Assembly: GCA_019358835.1 (NCBI GenBank) | Contig: JAHHIH010000025.1 | Location: 33,297 to 97,296 of the forward strand | Direction: 5' to 3' | Length of the DNA stretch: 64,000 nucleotides | Origin: Tildeniella torsiva UHER 1998/13D | Lineage (GTDB): Bacteria > Cyanobacteriota > Cyanobacteriia > Phormidesmidales > Phormidesmidaceae | Made by a program: the position numbers and the translations under genes | Shown here: piece after piece, positions 49,922-59,124 of the stretch | Position numbering within the stretch: position 1 is the stretch's first letter | Layout: each line of letters begins with the position of its first letter | Notes under the pieces: model-generated | Database searches by the model: none | Told to the model about the DNA's origin: nothing | What the model saw: the letters and a program-made list of their open reading frames with translations, nothing else

Positions 49922-50767
49922 GTGGCTAAACGCAACCGAAGTAGTAGTCCAGCTCGCACTGAAGCCCGTCTGAAGGATGGCAGAGGGGAAGGCAGAGGAG
50001 TTGACTATAGGCCTTGGCTGCGCATCCAGGATGTTCCTTCTCATGGACTGGCTAGTCGAGTTAAAGGTCGGAAGACCAATAGAGAACACCATTTTATGAG
50101 CAATCTGGAAACGGGTTACTTCTATATCTTGGAATGGTCTCAATCAATTATCGACATCCGTGAACAGTATCCCCTTTTGCCATTGGAGGAGACTCAGGAA
50201 ATCGCAGAACAGTGTGGGTTTCCTCATCCTACTGACCCTGCAACTAAACAACCTGTAGTGATGACCACAGATTTTTTAATCAATCTAAAGCGTAAAGATC
50301 ATGAAATAGAGCATGCCCGTGCAATTAAGCCTGCTTCTGAACTTCAATCTCAACGAACTTTAGAAAAATTGGAAATTGAAAGACTTTACTGGAAAAGGCG
50401 GGAAGTTGACTGGGGAATCGTGACTGAGAAAGAGATTCCTAAAACTCTTATTGAAAATCTAAAGTGGATACATCCTTTTTACAAACAAGGAGAATTAGCA
50501 CCTTTAAACCAAGCAGACATAACACGAATTAATCAGTTTTTAAGACCTAAGATAACTGAAAGAAAATTGCCTTTAACTGACATTACCAATGCTTGTGACG
50601 ATAGACTGGGCCTAGAGCCAGGGACAAGTCTATCAGTTGTACGTCATTTAATAGCTAATCGATACTGGTTAATCAATATGAATCAACCTATTCAACCTAG
50701 TCAAGTCTTACAGCTTTTGCCTGATCAAGCAATGGAAGACTGCCAGAGAGCAGGAGAATTAGCATGA
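49922..50767 (+). CDS. tnsA: TnsA endonuclease of the Tn7-like transposon
   Basis: The protein has 281 residues, start GTG 49922. Catalytic residues of the restriction-enzyme-like domain are in place: E63 (HFMSNLETGYFY), D117 (VVMTTDFLIN) and K136 (ARAIKPASE); Tn7 TnsA uses E63, D114 and K132. The C-terminal helical region (about 165-270) resembles the part that contacts TnsC. TnsA cuts the 5' ends of the transposon, making cut-and-paste transfer possible instead of cointegrates. The tnsB start overlaps its stop by 4 bases. Confidence 0.93.
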   Translation: MAKRNRSSSPARTEARLKDGRGEGRGVDYRPWLRIQDVPSHGLASRVKGRKTNREHHFMSNLETGYFYILEWSQSIIDIREQYPLLPLEETQEIAEQCGFPHPTDPATKQPVVMTTDFLINLKRKDHEIEHARAIKPASELQSQRTLEKLEIERLYWKRREVDWGIVTEKEIPKTLIENLKWIHPFYKQGELAPLNQADITRINQFLRPKITERKLPLTDITNACDDRLGLEPGTSLSVVRHLIANRYWLINMNQPIQPSQVLQLLPDQAMEDCQRAGELA

Positions 50768-53034
50768 ATCTCTTTGTAAACATGCTCCTTGAATGGCAAA
50801 ACGATACTGAGAATTTTAATATTGAGCGAATACTTTGGATTGATCCTTCTTATACTGATGCAGTCACAATTAGATTACAAGACCCTAAGGCGCTCCCTAT
50901 TTGGCAAAAATGCAAAGAACTTGAAGAAGCAATATCGGCACAGCAAGCTCGCATTTTAGAGGTTGATCCCTATGGTTCACTACTCAAGACAGAGAATACT
51001 ATCACTGAAAAGCATAAAAGCTATCGAGATAAGGCATGGACAATTATTGAACCCCTGATAGAGAGTAAAGAGCAAAGCACACTCTTTTCACATGAGCGTG
51101 GAAGCCTCATTGAGGCTAGGACTAAAGAGGTAAGATGTACTAAAAAAACTATCTATAAGCACCTCAGACGCTTTTGGCAAGGAGGGCAAACAAGGAACAC
51201 TCTCTTGCCTTCTTTTGACAAGTGCGGTGCCCCTGGGAAACAACGTCGAAGTGGCACTAACAAACGAGGACGCCCGAGTAAGATTACTAAAATTACTCAA
51301 TTGCCAACGGGAATTAACATAGATGACAATATACGCGCAAAGTTTAGTAGAGGTATTCAGAATTTTTTCGAGAATCCTCAAGGACTTACTCTTCAAGGAG
51401 CCTTTCAGAAAACATTAGAAAAATATTTCAACAAGGGATACGAATTATCTCCAGAAGGGGCATTAATTCCTTGTTTACCACCTGCACATGAACTCCCAAC
51501 TTTTGGCCAATTTCGCTATTGGTACGAGAAGGAAAGAGACGTGGCCAAATCTATTTCCTCAAGAAAAGGTAAGCGCTGCTTTAATCTAAAACATCGTGAA
51601 GTGCTTGGGAAATCAACGCAAATGGCCTTTGGGCCGGGTTCTGTATACCAAATTGATGCCACTATTGGCGACGTCTATTTAGTTAGTTCGCTTGATCGAA
51701 CTAAAATTATTGGACGTCCTGTTATTTATGTTCTAATTGATGTTTTTAGCCGAATAGTTACAGGCTTAAGTGTAAGTCTAGAAGGACCAAGTTGGTTAGG
51801 AGCGATGCAAGCCTTAGAAAATGCAGCAATTGACAAAGTTGAATTCTGTCGAGAATACGGAGTTGAAATTACCAATGAAGACTGGCCCTGTCATCATTTG
51901 CCAGAAGCTATTCTTGCAGACCGAGGCGAGATGGAAGGTTACCAAGCAGATAACCTCGTTAAGTCTCTCAATGTAACAGTTTCAAATACTCCTCCCTATC
52001 GAGCTGATTGGAAAGGAATTGTTGAAAGAAATTTTCGGATAAATAATGATAAGTTTATTCACTGGTTACCAGGAGCTGTATATAAGCCCCGCGAGCGTGG
52101 AGAAAGCGATTACCGTTTCGATGCTCTTTTAGACTTGCACGAATTTCGAACACTCATGATTCTTGCAGCTCGGGATCATAATAAAGAGCATCGAATGAGC
52201 TGGTATTCTATGGATGAATTTATGATTCAAGATCATGTTGAGCCCTACCCTCTGGATCTGTGGAATTGGGGAATTCGTCATAGAGCAGGACATTTAAGGG
52301 TTAAATCTCGGGATATTTTACGATTAAACCTCTTGCCCACAGATCAGGCTTCTGTCACTCCTAGTGGAATTCAATTCAAAGGCTTAGCCTACTCTTGCGA
52401 TTTAGCTATACGAGAACAATGGTTTATAAAAGCCAGAGAAAAGGGTAGGTGGAAGATTGATATAGCCTATGATCCTCGCAACCTAACAAATATATACTTA
52501 CGCCTTAATGAAGGGCAACAAATGGAATGCTGCCAACTGATTGATAAAGAAAGTACCTTCCGTGGATGTGACTTTTTTGAAGTTTTAGACCATTCTGGAG
52601 TTAATCAGCATAAAGCAACACTTTCAATGGGACGGAAACAGCAAGCAAACGCTGCCTTCAATGCTCAAATGGAGAAAATAGTCAGTGACGCAAAAGAGAA
52701 AACTCTAAAAGCGTTAAAGGATGGCCCAGGACAAAGTAAACAAGCCAAAACTCAAGGAATTCGACCGAACCGTCAAGAAGAACGAAACTCAGAACGTGAT
52801 TCTCAATTTTGGACACTCGGAGAGAATCCTCAACAGGGCACAGATGAGAGCAACGTACTACCTCTAATTGCACCTGCCAAGTCAGAAACAGATGCCCATT
52901 ATTATGGGGATGAAGAAAATCATACTATTAATTCAGCAATTGAACAGACACAGACTGCAATCGAGAATAGTACATCTAGATTGATTGATAGGCTAAGCAA
53001 GCGTCGGCCAAAAACATGGAATGATAATGAATAA
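50764..53034 (+). CDS. tnsB: TnsB transposase (DDE) of the Tn7-like transposon
   Basis: The 756-residue protein has the retroviral-integrase-type core with D298 (YQIDATIGDVYL), D386 (EAILADRGEMEG) and E421 (WKGIVERNF), a D-x34-E spacing typical of the family. The N-terminal 280 residues hold the DNA-binding helices that read the end repeats (a basic stretch KQRRSGTNKRGRPSK at about 159-173). A C-terminal tail of about 150 polar residues should carry the TnsC-contact peptide. TnsB joins the 3' ends to the target. It overlaps tnsA and tnsC. Confidence 0.95.
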   Translation: MNLFVNMLLEWQNDTENFNIERILWIDPSYTDAVTIRLQDPKALPIWQKCKELEEAISAQQARILEVDPYGSLLKTENTITEKHKSYRDKAWTIIEPLIESKEQSTLFSHERGSLIEARTKEVRCTKKTIYKHLRRFWQGGQTRNTLLPSFDKCGAPGKQRRSGTNKRGRPSKITKITQLPTGINIDDNIRAKFSRGIQNFFENPQGLTLQGAFQKTLEKYFNKGYELSPEGALIPCLPPAHELPTFGQFRYWYEKERDVAKSISSRKGKRCFNLKHREVLGKSTQMAFGPGSVYQIDATIGDVYLVSSLDRTKIIGRPVIYVLIDVFSRIVTGLSVSLEGPSWLGAMQALENAAIDKVEFCREYGVEITNEDWPCHHLPEAILADRGEMEGYQADNLVKSLNVTVSNTPPYRADWKGIVERNFRINNDKFIHWLPGAVYKPRERGESDYRFDALLDLHEFRTLMILAARDHNKEHRMSWYSMDEFMIQDHVEPYPLDLWNWGIRHRAGHLRVKSRDILRLNLLPTDQASVTPSGIQFKGLAYSCDLAIREQWFIKAREKGRWKIDIAYDPRNLTNIYLRLNEGQQMECCQLIDKESTFRGCDFFEVLDHSGVNQHKATLSMGRKQQANAAFNAQMEKIVSDAKEKTLKALKDGPGQSKQAKTQGIRPNRQEERNSERDSQFWTLGENPQQGTDESNVLPLIAPAKSETDAHYYGDEENHTINSAIEQTQTAIENSTSRLIDRLSKRRPKTWNDNE

Positions 53035-54562
53035 CCTTCAACAAAACTCCTCAATCCTTGTTGGCAAAGGGAACTGGCAAGAAGCAACATATATCGACCC
53101 ATTTCTTTCAAATTATAAGGGTAATCCTTTAATAGAGGCATTGCCCCCTATATGGACTGAAGATGAGGTAGAAGAATCTTTAAGAGTTTATCCGGAATAT
53201 GATGAAGAACATCGAAAGATGGCCTCTCATCTTCGCTTGCATCTCATACGAAATGCACTTCAAATATTTATTCCGTTACCCGTTCACTTTGATTTAGAAC
53301 AGCGGTTCTCTTCTATGATTCGCCTAGGCTATCAAGCCCGAAATCCTTCATTAAAAGGATTTTATAAAGATGTTAGGACAAAAGCTACTGCACTAAATAC
53401 TCAGAGAAGGGTACCAAGATCAACTGCATCAGGCTTTACAATCATTGGAATTAGTGGAATAGGCAAAACGACATCTGTTGAAGCAATTCTAAATCTTTAC
53501 CCTCAGGTAATAGTCCATAGACTTTATAATGATGCCGATTTCAACTTCTTTCAGATTGTTTGGTTAAAATTAGATTGTCCGCATGATGGGTCTATCCGAG
53601 GACTCTGCTTAATTTTTTTTCAGGCCGTTGATGACATACTAGATACTTCTTACTACAAAAACTATTCAAAAGGACGTAAAACCGTTGACGAGTTGTTGCC
53701 ACTTATGGCTTTTGTAGCTTCTCATCATGCGATAGGAGTTCTAGTGATCGATGAGATCCAACATTTGAGTCAGGCTAGAAGTGGGGGTTCTGGACAAATG
53801 TTAAACTTTTTCGTTCAATTAATAAACACCATTGGTTTACCTGTTGTACTTATAGGAACTTTCAAAGCACGACCTATTCTAACTGGTGAATTCCGCCAGA
53901 CTAGAAGAGGTAGTGGTCAAGGAGATCTGGTATGGAATAGAATGAGTAACGACAAAAATTGGCAGTATTTTATTGATAGTTTGTGGAGTTACCAATACAC
54001 TCAGAAACCTTGTAAAAGTTCCGAGAGCTTACGAAACACTCTCTATGATTTAACACAAGGAATTACGGATTTTGCAGTAAAGTTATATATGTTAGCTCAA
54101 ATCCGAGCAGTCTCTTCCTATGAAGAGGAAATTAATGAAAGTACTATCATTGAGGCCTCTAAAGAAGGTTTACGAATGTCACGTCCAATCATAGAGGCTC
54201 TGAAAACTAATAATGTACGTATTCTAGCTGGTGTAGAAGATGTTTCTCCCATCGATATTGATAGGCACTTTGAGTACACTCAAGGCGAAACCAATAAGCC
54301 TGGACAAACCGAAGCTTCATCTAAAGCGAAATCAAATCCTAATTTGGAAGCAGACTCACCAGAAAAATTAATTTCTGAAAACCAAGGTGAACAGACTACA
54401 GAAGCTTCTCAAAAACGTCCTGAAAAAAATCGAAAAACAGATCCTAGGAAAGCTGGATTGCCTGAGATAGCAAAAGTAGGCAAAAATGAGAAGCTAAACG
54501 CTTATGACAAGCTTAAAGAGGCAGGTTTTATTCGTGATGCCCTTGAGTATATTGAAGGCTGA
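53021..54562 (+). CDS. tnsC: TnsC AAA+ regulator of the Tn7-like transposon
   Basis: The 513-residue ATPase has Walker A GISGIGKTT (143-151) and Walker B VLVIDEIQHLS (D244, E245), followed by the sensor region LPVVLIGTFKA. A polar, low-complexity C-terminal part (about 415-490) precedes a conserved-looking end. TnsC is the link between target selectors (TnsD or TniQ complexes) and the TnsA-TnsB transposase, and it also gives target immunity. It starts 14 bases inside the end of tnsB. Confidence 0.94.
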   Translation: MIMNNLQQNSSILVGKGNWQEATYIDPFLSNYKGNPLIEALPPIWTEDEVEESLRVYPEYDEEHRKMASHLRLHLIRNALQIFIPLPVHFDLEQRFSSMIRLGYQARNPSLKGFYKDVRTKATALNTQRRVPRSTASGFTIIGISGIGKTTSVEAILNLYPQVIVHRLYNDADFNFFQIVWLKLDCPHDGSIRGLCLIFFQAVDDILDTSYYKNYSKGRKTVDELLPLMAFVASHHAIGVLVIDEIQHLSQARSGGSGQMLNFFVQLINTIGLPVVLIGTFKARPILTGEFRQTRRGSGQGDLVWNRMSNDKNWQYFIDSLWSYQYTQKPCKSSESLRNTLYDLTQGITDFAVKLYMLAQIRAVSSYEEEINESTIIEASKEGLRMSRPIIEALKTNNVRILAGVEDVSPIDIDRHFEYTQGETNKPGQTEASSKAKSNPNLEADSPEKLISENQGEQTTEASQKRPEKNRKTDPRKAGLPEIAKVGKNEKLNAYDKLKEAGFIRDALEYIEG

Positions 54563-54570
54563 ATATTATC

Positions 54571-56523
54571 ATGATCAGCTGTTTCCCTGACCCATATCCT
54601 GACGAATTACTTTATAGCTTATGTGCCCGGTATGCTGAACGTGTGAGGTTTTCTGATAAAAAATCTATCATACAAGAACTGTTTGGGGACGGAGCAGCTA
54701 TTGCAGTAGTTGATTTGCCGGGCAGCCTTGGACATCTTTCAGATTCCCTGCCTTATTCAAATGCTTATACCGTTGAGAGCCTAATTCAAAAGCATACTCT
54801 TTTCCCATTCTTTTCTCCTTTCCTTCAACTTCATCAAGCTCAGCAAGTTTGGAGAGACATCGAGACAGGTAAAGGCTGTGCTGTTCATGGACGCGCGGGA
54901 ATTATAGCTAGTACAATACAACCTCCTCACTGGCTTAGATTTTGCCCTCTATGTGCTAGAAAGGACAAAAATGATTTTGGTGAATACTATTGGCATAGAT
55001 TACATCAAATTCCTGGGGTAGAAGTTTGTCCGGAACATAATGTCTGCTTAGTCAATAGCAAAGCCAGGGTAAAGAACCCTAAAACTCGGCATAGTTTTAT
55101 AGCTGCGGATGATGCAATCAGATTGCCAGTTTCAGAATCCTTCAAGCTTCGAAGCGTTTATCAAGACATACTATCCAAAATATCTCAAGATTCCTTGTGG
55201 CTTTTAAACAATGTAACTTCACCAATTGGCCCTAGAACAATTTCTAAGGTTTATCGTCAACTTTTGGCAACACAAGACTTGGCTACTTATAGTGGACGGG
55301 TCAGAATTAGTGAATTACAGCGACGCTTCGAAAGTTTTTATCCTGTTGACCTTTTGCAAAGGCTTCAATCCCCCATAAATTTAGATAGTCAGCATAACTG
55401 GCTAAATCGTTTAGTAAGGTCACCTAAAGGATCTCAACACACTCTACACCATTTATTGCTTATTAACTTTTTAGGCAGCAATGTGAAATCCTTCCTAAAG
55501 GATCCCCAAGAATTTCAACCATTTGGCAGCAGTCCTTGGCCTTGCCTTAATAAGGCTGCATTGCATTATTCAAATGCTGTTATTCAAGACTATAACCTCA
55601 CTTACAGTAAGGAGAATGGAAAGCCTATTGCTGTCTTTTTATGTGACTGCGGATTCATTTATTCTAGAACAGGGCCTGACAAAAGTGAGGAAGATCGATT
55701 TCGGCTCACTAAAATTAAGGCTTTTGGCTTTGTTTGGGATTCTAAGCTTACTGAGTTATGGCAGAACTCAAGCTTCAGCTTGAGAGGTGTTGCTAGAGAA
55801 CTTGGTGTCGATCCAGCTACTGTTAAATTACATGCAACTCGTCTAAACCTTTCCTTTCCTCGCCAAGGTAACCGGCTAACTCAGGAAGGAGGCAGAAGGC
55901 TGTCTGGCGCTTCTCAAACCTGCTATCAACCTATGGAGGGTAAACGTGAGCAGTATCGCACTCAGTGGACAGATGCTCGGCAACAATTGCCTGATCTTGG
56001 AAGAACTGCTCTTAGGAATCAATTTCTAGGGACTTACCACTGGTTAAGGCGGCATGACCGACAGTGGCTAGAAGAGAATCTGCCGCCTAAACAGCAATAT
56101 GTACCACCTCCACCACGTGTGGATTGGAAACAACGCGACAACTTCTTAGCAAGAGCAGTACAAGATGCTGCAAAGCGTTTGTACAAACGTTTAGGTAGAC
56201 CTCAACAAGTATCTATCAGCGCAATAGCTAGAGAGATAGATGCACGTTCTCTCGTACATAAGCATTTAGATAAGCTGCCAAAGACGTCCAAGAACCTGGA
56301 GGCTTTAGCAGAATCTCGCTTAGCTTTTGCCAAGAGAAGAATCTTATGGGTAATTGAAGAACACCGTAGACAAAATTCAATTCTGCCCAAGTGGAAGCTG
56401 ATCCGAGAGGCTGGCATTAGGCATGATATTGTTTCAATTCCAGAAATTGAACAATTTATTGAAGGCAATTTGAAGCTATTAGAACAGTCTATTCTCGATG
56501 GTAAATCTTATCATATCCAATAA
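54571..56523 (+). CDS. tnsD: TnsD-like TniQ-family target selector (long form)
   Basis: The 650-residue protein starts with the TniQ signature (CFPDPYPDELLYSLCARY) and a zinc site C125-xx-C128 and C153-xx-H156 (FCPLC, VCPEH). From about residue 400 it has a helix-turn-helix (LRGVARELGVDPATVKLHA) and a further C-terminal DNA-binding part (ISAIAREIDARSLVHKHL). In Tn7 TnsD reads the glmS end and recruits TnsC. The location right behind glmS suits this role. The start is 8 bases past tnsC. Confidence 0.92.
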   Translation: MISCFPDPYPDELLYSLCARYAERVRFSDKKSIIQELFGDGAAIAVVDLPGSLGHLSDSLPYSNAYTVESLIQKHTLFPFFSPFLQLHQAQQVWRDIETGKGCAVHGRAGIIASTIQPPHWLRFCPLCARKDKNDFGEYYWHRLHQIPGVEVCPEHNVCLVNSKARVKNPKTRHSFIAADDAIRLPVSESFKLRSVYQDILSKISQDSLWLLNNVTSPIGPRTISKVYRQLLATQDLATYSGRVRISELQRRFESFYPVDLLQRLQSPINLDSQHNWLNRLVRSPKGSQHTLHHLLLINFLGSNVKSFLKDPQEFQPFGSSPWPCLNKAALHYSNAVIQDYNLTYSKENGKPIAVFLCDCGFIYSRTGPDKSEEDRFRLTKIKAFGFVWDSKLTELWQNSSFSLRGVARELGVDPATVKLHATRLNLSFPRQGNRLTQEGGRRLSGASQTCYQPMEGKREQYRTQWTDARQQLPDLGRTALRNQFLGTYHWLRRHDRQWLEENLPPKQQYVPPPPRVDWKQRDNFLARAVQDAAKRLYKRLGRPQQVSISAIAREIDARSLVHKHLDKLPKTSKNLEALAESRLAFAKRRILWVIEEHRRQNSILPKWKLIREAGIRHDIVSIPEIEQFIEGNLKLLEQSILDGKSYHIQ

Positions 56524-56553
56524 AATATTTGTTCCTTATGTGTGTAAATTACC

Positions 56554-57618
56554 ATGATTGGCTGTTTTCCTGATCCTCACCCCGACGAGCTGTTCTATAG
56601 TGTTTGCTGTCGATATAAGGAAAGAACAAGGTTTTCAGATCAAGAGATAAATTTTGAAATTCTTGGCCATCGGAAAGAGAAAATTAAACTCGATCTGCCA
56701 TCTGGATTCGCTCACCTGAGTTATAACTTGCCAGAATCTAACTTGCGTAGAATGATGAAATTGATTCGAGATAACACCCTTTTGCCACTTTACATTCCTT
56801 TTTTGTCTAGAGAAAAGAGTGCTATTCTGTTCAGGAAAATGCTTGGCGTAGGGTTGAGTAAGTCTGAAGAACATTCTTTTTTGCCTTCAATAAAATGGGC
56901 AAGGCTTTATCCAAAACTCCGTTATTGTCCGCGTTGTGCCATTGAAGATAGAAAAGAATTTAAGGAGGCTTATTGGCATAGAGTTCATCAAGCATCTTGT
57001 GTTTCGGTTTGCCCAGAACATGGAGTTTTTTTGCTAGATAGCATTGCAGAGATTAGAGGAAATACCTTTGATAGCTTTTATTATAGGGATTCTTATGTTT
57101 CTGCGGAGAAGTGCATTCCAAAATGTGTAAAGGAACGCAAGAATGATTTAGAAAAAACGGATAATTTTGGTTGTTTATTCCGTATATCAAAGGATGTTGA
57201 TTGGTTGTTAAGAAACTCTAATTTCCAATGGGACTTTGAGAATTCACTCCAAAAAAAATATGTTACTCTGTTTGACTGCCAACTAACGGGCTATTGCCAT
57301 GAGAGCTATGAATCTGATTCGCTGATGAGACAGATTAGACGAAGAAGTCATCGTCCTGACGAATACAATTTCTATAAATTCTATAAATTTCTAGCCGATC
57401 ACTATTCTGCCGAATTGCTAGAAAGTTTCGGGTTTAATCCATTTAACGATAATCGACTAAAGGAGCGTAACAATTGCTGGCTATTTAGACTGATTTTTCC
57501 TTCAGATAAATGGTATCAGGAACCTATTAAACACTTGCTTTTTGTTCATTTCTTTGTTAAAGAAATTGGTTTGTTTTTGGAAAGTAGCAATCCTCATCAA
57601 TTGCTTGAAAACTCATGA
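56554..57618 (+). CDS. tniQ: second TniQ-family protein (short form, no HTH tail)
   Basis: The 354-residue protein aligns with the first half of TnsD: CFPDPHPDELFYSVCCRY at the start and an identically numbered zinc site C125, C128, C153, H156 (YCPRC, VCPEH). It ends where TnsD still continues for about 300 residues, right after the KHLLFVHFFVKEIGLFL segment, so it lacks the HTH and C-terminal DNA-binding parts. Short TniQ next to a long TnsD is typical of type I-B CRISPR-associated transposons, where TniQ binds Cascade. No Cascade genes are seen here, so its partner is open. Confidence 0.88.
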   Translation: MIGCFPDPHPDELFYSVCCRYKERTRFSDQEINFEILGHRKEKIKLDLPSGFAHLSYNLPESNLRRMMKLIRDNTLLPLYIPFLSREKSAILFRKMLGVGLSKSEEHSFLPSIKWARLYPKLRYCPRCAIEDRKEFKEAYWHRVHQASCVSVCPEHGVFLLDSIAEIRGNTFDSFYYRDSYVSAEKCIPKCVKERKNDLEKTDNFGCLFRISKDVDWLLRNSNFQWDFENSLQKKYVTLFDCQLTGYCHESYESDSLMRQIRRRSHRPDEYNFYKFYKFLADHYSAELLESFGFNPFNDNRLKERNNCWLFRLIFPSDKWYQEPIKHLLFVHFFVKEIGLFLESSNPHQLLENS

Positions 57619-57757
57619 GAATTGCATGGCTATAATTTATATCAGTCCATTATGAGCCTGAATATGACACGGGGTTCGTAAGACTTATGAATAAAGGGTT
57701 TCGGCTTCTCAAATTATGATCAATTTCATAATATTTTGGTATTAATCTGCTTATGAG
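57619..57757. other. junction between the tns operon and the cargo
   Basis: The 139 bases between convergent tniQ and the cargo pair are AT-rich. TTATGA, six bases, TCATAA at about 57714-57731 forms a small palindrome that may end transcripts. No CRISPR repeats and no small RNA shape are recognisable. Confidence 0.4.
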
Positions 57758-58405
57758 CTAAGTAGGCCTTAGGCAGTCCATCATTTCAACCAGCTTCTCT
57801 TTTGCTTCAGGCCAATGGTCATGGGATAGATTGCTCAAATTCACCAGAATTGAGCTGTAGTCCACGATAAACAGGAAGTCATTCTCAGTAATTGTCGCGG
57901 GGAACCAATCGCCCTCGACAGCATATTTCTTCTGGAGCGCTTCCAGGTCGAATGTCGCGGTCTCTACAGCAAAGGCATACAGCCCGTTGAACTGGCTCCC
58001 TATTGCCAAGGGCGTAAGCTGAAACTGAATGCCCTGGGAAGAGACCAGCGGTTCAGGCACCTGCCGCTGATTCTCGTCTCCGTGTGCGGCAGCGGCAAGG
58101 CTTGCCATCTCCTTAGCCGCGAACTTCAGCCTCTTCTGGGCGTCCTTGGTGTAAGAGCTGGAATCAACACCAACCCCCCTTGCTTTCAGCTCTGAGTCAA
58201 GAATCTGAGTCACCTGCTGTAAGGAAGTTTTGAGCAGAGCTGCATCTGTCAGCCTCTCAAACTGGGCTTTCTCAAGCATGGTCTCTTTGACCAACTCGTT
58301 GAAGGTGGCATCAACGACTATGTTGTTATGCCGCTCCTGGTTGCGTAGTAAGTCAATCAGGTTGTCAAACAAGTAAGCCCCATTGGGGGAGTACAGAAAT
58401 TTCAT
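57758..58405 (-). CDS. unknown partner of a PD-(D/E)XK protein, cargo
   Basis: The 215-residue protein is translated as the second gene of a pair; its ATG overlaps the stop of the nuclease-like gene by four bases. The N-terminal half is helical and charged (DNLIDLLRNQERHNN, KETMLEKAQFERLTD), the middle is an Ala-rich helix (KRLKFAAKEMASLAAAAHG), and the C-terminal part is beta-rich with an aromatic pattern (DWFPATITENDFLFIVDYSS). No motif of a known enzyme is visible. The tight coupling suggests it forms a complex with or regulates the nuclease. Confidence 0.75.
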   Translation of the reverse strand: MKFLYSPNGAYLFDNLIDLLRNQERHNNIVVDATFNELVKETMLEKAQFERLTDAALLKTSLQQVTQILDSELKARGVGVDSSSYTKDAQKRLKFAAKEMASLAAAAHGDENQRQVPEPLVSSQGIQFQLTPLAIGSQFNGLYAFAVETATFDLEALQKKYAVEGDWFPATITENDFLFIVDYSSILVNLSNLSHDHWPEAKEKLVEMMDCLRPT

Positions 58406-59058
58406 ACCAAAATCTCCGTCAGGTAGGCTTGATACTGGTCATTGCTCAGAAAGGCTGTCGCCACCAACAGCCCCCTGATATGGCGCGTATTTAGCTCTGA
58501 GCAGGCAGAAGTGTAAGAGGCCAAGCGGATTACCTCTTCGTCTATGGTTCGCTGGAGGGCTTCTGGAGAGCCTGTAGAGGCTTTGGACTCCACCAGGTAG
58601 ATCGCGCCATCGAGTGCGACCATCACGATGTCTGGATAGTCTTGGATTGGCCGGGCTAACTTACGGCAGCGATATAGTCGCTGAGCCAGAAATCCAGAAA
58701 CCCCCTCCCCAATGCCCGCCACGGCTGTCTTGCTTGGGGTTACAGAATGATTTTCACTACGACTGTAGAAAAGAGGCGGGTAACCTGGTGCCAGAAATTG
58801 CCCGCCGCGATAGGTAAACCAGATGTTAAGTTCCTCCAAAGGGTCAAATACAACCTGTTCGGAGTACCGCCAAACACAGCAACGCAACACATCCTCGTGA
58901 AGCTCTAGGGTCTCCGTGGATCTATAGTCCACCAGACATTGACTGAGTTGCTGCTGGAACCGTAACTGTAGTCCCCGACGACTAGCGGAGGCTTTAGCAA
59001 TAGCTTGCAGTGTGGGAGATAGCGAAATCTGTCGCCGTGAAATTGAAAGGCTAATCAC
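58402..59058 (-). CDS. PD-(D/E)XK nuclease-like cargo protein
   Basis: The 218-residue protein carries a nuclease-like core: an acidic residue on a preceding helix (E118, GIGEGVSGFLAQRL), then D143 (QDYPDIVMVALDG) and E157-x-K159 (YLVESKAS), spacing D-x13-E-x-K typical of the PD-(D/E)XK superfamily. The first 110 residues are unassigned and may bind the target. No restriction methylase is nearby. It resembles defence effectors carried by Tn7-like elements, but the function is inferred from the motif alone. Confidence 0.75.
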   Translation of the reverse strand: MISLSISRRQISLSPTLQAIAKASASRRGLQLRFQQQLSQCLVDYRSTETLELHEDVLRCCVWRYSEQVVFDPLEELNIWFTYRGGQFLAPGYPPLFYSRSENHSVTPSKTAVAGIGEGVSGFLAQRLYRCRKLARPIQDYPDIVMVALDGAIYLVESKASTGSPEALQRTIDEEVIRLASYTSACSELNTRHIRGLLVATAFLSNDQYQAYLTEILV

Positions 59059-59124
59059 TAGGAGTAACGCTATAGACTTAGCCTCAAGTTACTTAGATCT
59101 ACAGCATTTGAACCCGTTTACCTA

